From: Desulfotignum balticum DSM 7044
GTDB taxonomy: Bacteria > Desulfobacterota > Desulfobacteria > Desulfobacterales > Desulfobacteraceae
NCBI RefSeq assembly: GCF_000421285.1
Contig: NZ_ATWO01000003.1
Coordinates: forward strand, 1 to 64,000
DNA: 64,000 bases
Direction: 5' to 3'
The translations under genes and the position numbers were made by a program. The notes under the pieces are model-generated. The model was not told the origin of the DNA. It did no database searches and saw only the letters and a program-made list of their open reading frames with translations. Positions within the stretch are counted from its first letter, which is position 1. Each line of letters begins with the position of its first letter. Shown one piece after another: positions 62,471 through 64,000 of the stretch.

Positions 62471-63198
62471 TAGATGTTATAAGTATTTACAAGACATTTT
62501 ATGTTCCCCATGAGGTCAAGGCCCTGGTGGATGTGTCCAATAAAATCAAGGCAGGAGAGGTGGTGGTGGTCATCGGACCGTCCGGTTCGGGAAAAAGCAC
62601 ATTTTTGCGGTGCCTGAACCGTCTGGAAACTGCAGAAGCCGGTCAGATCCTGGTGGACGGGGTGGATATTTTCGATCCCAAGACCAATATCAACAAAGTC
62701 CGGGCGGAAATGGGCATGGTGTTCCAGTCCTTTAATCTGTATCCCCACCTGACCGTGCAGGGCAATGTGAATCTGGCCCAGAAACTGGTGCGGAAAAGAC
62801 CCAAAAAGGAGCGGGAGGAAAAAACCAGGATGCTGCTGGAAAAGGTGGGGATCTCCGCCAAAGCCAAGGCCTGGCCGTCCAATCTGTCCGGAGGTCAGCA
62901 GCAGCGGGTGGCCATTGCCAGGGCCCTGGCAATGGATCCCAAGATCATGCTGTTTGACGAACCCACCTCGGCCCTGGATCCGGAGATGATCGGTGAGGTC
63001 CTGGATGTCATGAAAACCCTGGCCAAAGAGGGCATGACCATGGTGTGCGTCACCCATGAAATGGGCTTTGCCAGGGAAGTGGGGGACCGGGTGATTTTCA
63101 TGGACGAAGGCATGATCGTGGAAGAAGGCACACCCGAGCATTTTTTCAAAAATCCCATCCATGACCGGACCAAATTGTTTTTGAAACAGATTCTATAG
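62467..63198 (+). CDS. Polar amino acid ABC transporter ATP-binding protein
   Basis: A 243-residue ATPase: Walker [19 protein letters not shown]-loop [13 protein letters not shown], signature [17 protein letters not shown], Walker [14 protein letters not shown] and His switch [13 protein letters not shown]. Its start overlaps the permease stop (ATGA). It completes the transporter. The pattern matches GlnQ/HisP-class ATPases. Confidence 0.95.
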   Translation: MIDVISIYKTFYVPHEVKALVDVSNKIKAGEVVVVIGPSGSGKSTFLRCLNRLETAEAGQILVDGVDIFDPKTNINKVRAEMGMVFQSFNLYPHLTVQGNVNLAQKLVRKRPKKEREEKTRMLLEKVGISAKAKAWPSNLSGGQQQRVAIARALAMDPKIMLFDEPTSALDPEMIGEVLDVMKTLAKEGMTMVCVTHEMGFAREVGDRVIFMDEGMIVEEGTPEHFFKNPIHDRTKLFLKQIL

Positions 63199-63216
63199 CG
63201 GCTATATCCGGATGAT

Positions 63217-63245
63217 GCCCGGCCGCAAACCGGCCGGCAACTTTA
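63217..63245 (+). terminator. Possible terminator after the transporter operon
   Basis: CCGGCCG and CGGCCGG pair over a five-base loop; only a weak T-rich tail follows. It lies between convergent genes. Confidence 0.35.
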
Positions 63246-63274
63246 AATGACTGATCTGGAAGCAATTGCCTTTT

Positions 63275-63823
63275 TTACAGTCTGAATTCCTGTGCCCACC
63301 GGGCAAACCGGCGGGCATGGGCCGGATCGATGGCGTTTAAGTCCGCCAGGATCTGGGGCACGGTCCTGGGCCGGTGCCGGGCCGGACCGGTTTTGGAAAA
63401 AAATTTGTCTGCACAGCAGATGATTTTTTCTGCCGGGGTGACCGGCACCATGTCCCGCCGGGGCAGGGGCAAATTGTGGCGGTTAATGGTGTCCAGGCTG
63501 ATACCGGCTCCGGTGTGCCGTTCGGCCACCCGGCCGTAAGCCGGATCCAGGCCTTCGCTGTCCAGCAGTTCCCGGCCCAGATATCCATGACACACATAGG
63601 GTGCCTCCCCGGTGCAGCCGAGTTTCGGGGAGGTGGTTAAAAAGATGCCGATGTCATGGAGCAGGGCGGCCTGTTTGATAAACAAAAGATCCAGGTCCGG
63701 ATCCGCCAGGTTCCGGGCGATTTCCAGGCTTTTTTCTGCCACCTGCCGGCTGTGATCTACCAGGATGCAGTGCAGCGGGGATCCGGCGGGATAATATTTT
63801 TCAATAACGGCCATGGGGTCCAT
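63275..63823 (-). CDS. HD-domain hydrolase
   Basis: A 182-residue protein with the metal motif ALLHDIGIFL (HD), an upstream His in VDHSRQVAEKSLEIA, a further His region in CHGYLGRELLDSEGLD and AERHTGAGISLD, and Asp in CCADKFFSKTG. HD proteins hydrolyse phosphate esters of nucleotides. It starts two bases after the prfB stop and is probably cotranscribed with it. Confidence 0.9.
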   Translation of the reverse strand: MDPMAVIEKYYPAGSPLHCILVDHSRQVAEKSLEIARNLADPDLDLLFIKQAALLHDIGIFLTTSPKLGCTGEAPYVCHGYLGRELLDSEGLDPAYGRVAERHTGAGISLDTINRHNLPLPRRDMVPVTPAEKIICCADKFFSKTGPARHRPRTVPQILADLNAIDPAHARRFARWAQEFRL

Positions 63824-63825
63824 GG

Positions 63826-64000
63826 TCAGGACATCAATACCCCTTCGATGAGTTCATCCAGATCCCCGTCCAGAACCCGGTCCACATCCCCGATCTCATG
63901 ATCCGTGCGGTGGTCCTTGATCATGCGGTAGGGATGCAGCACATAGGACCGGATCTGACTGCCCCAGGCGATGTCGTCCTTGCCGTCGTGCAGCGACTGC
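63826..64000 (-). CDS. prfB: Peptide chain release factor 2, C-terminal end
   Basis: The frame enters from the right window edge and reads [20 protein letters not shown], then [20 protein letters not shown] and ends ELIEGVLMS. This is the C-terminal domain-4 tail of RF2, which terminates translation at UGA and UAA. The GGQ motif and any programmed-frameshift site lie outside the window. Confidence 0.95.
   Translation of the reverse strand, partial: QSLHDGKDDIAWGSQIRSYVLHPYRMIKDHRTDHEIGDVDRVLDGDLDELIEGVLMS

Noticed and set aside
1-64000. CRISPR arrays, tRNA, rRNA and complete insertion sequences
   Set aside because: No evenly spaced direct repeats, no cloverleaf or rRNA core sequences, and no complete transposase were recognised on reading both strands.

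Overview
The window looks like a chromosomal segment of a strictly anaerobic, sulfate-reducer-like Desulfobacterota, probably Desulfobacteraceae (Desulfotignum/Desulfobacter/Desulfobacula type). This is inferred from the gene mix: a ferredoxin-domain activase for corrinoid proteins, a CoA-level beta-oxidation operon, a glutamate synthase split into ferredoxin-type modules, a rubrerythrin/ferritin-like protein, an iron-sulfur-flavoprotein-like reductase and many ATGA-coupled genes. No 16S or other species marker is present, so the placement rests on content alone.

Layout. 1-2.3 kb is a decayed accessory patch: an edge-cut small zinc-ribbon gene, three rearranged remnants of a ParB-domain/DNA-methylase gene family (one inverted), and a HicB antitoxin followed by a HicA toxin with its middle deleted. 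2.4-13.2 kb is almost all minus strand: a YcaO-TPR protein, a MOSC protein, an ECF sigma factor with a soluble zinc-type anti-sigma partner, then a chain pepA - moxR - DUF58 - TgpA transglutaminase - mutY - CDF metal transporter. 13.3-26 kb holds housekeeping and repair genes: CBS protein, homocysteine S-methyltransferase, endonuclease/phosphatase-fold protein, cardiolipin synthase, RACo-type activase, DUF294 signalling protein with exonuclease, ogt with an MFS transporter, a CoA-disulfide-reductase-like enzyme, and a flavoprotein fused to a degenerate arsenate-reductase domain.

26-38.8 kb carries envelope and signalling genes (PilZ, polyprenyl glycosylphosphotransferase, MscS-like channel, hybrid histidine kinase with a GspE-N-like front end), a SLOG-like/ferritin-like pair, and a 1405-residue PEP-synthase-like phosphotransfer protein directly upstream of a long glyceraldehyde-3-phosphate dehydrogenase. 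38.9-43.4 kb is an RND efflux pair. 43.4-49.3 kb is a beta-oxidation operon (hbd, acyl-CoA dehydrogenase, thiolase) divergent from a sigma-54 activator; a -24/-12 promoter and inverted repeats in the shared intergenic region make a complete-looking regulatory circuit.

49.3-49.84 kb is a gene-free stretch made of two long palindromes. 50.8-55.9 kb is an operon for a three-piece glutamate synthase: amidotransferase, FMN/ferredoxin subunit, and a fusion of the GXGXG domain with the NAD(P)H-oxidising subunit. 56-60.3 kb has an orphan peptide-type binding protein, an MBL hydrolase, a ParB-domain protein ending in an Lrp/AsnC-like sensor domain, and a phosphoesterase. 60.5-63.2 kb is a polar amino-acid ABC transporter with an attenuator-like hairpin after the binding-protein gene. 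The window ends in an HD-domain gene and the 3' end of prfB.

The best candidates for something new are the flavoprotein-ArsC fusion whose nucleophilic Cys is Ser, the PEP-type phosphotransfer giant coupled to GAPDH, the ParB-to-Lrp-sensor fusion, the palindrome island, and the sigma-54 beta-oxidation switch. No tRNA, rRNA, CRISPR array or complete insertion sequence was seen. All function calls come from reading the sequences; no database search was possible.
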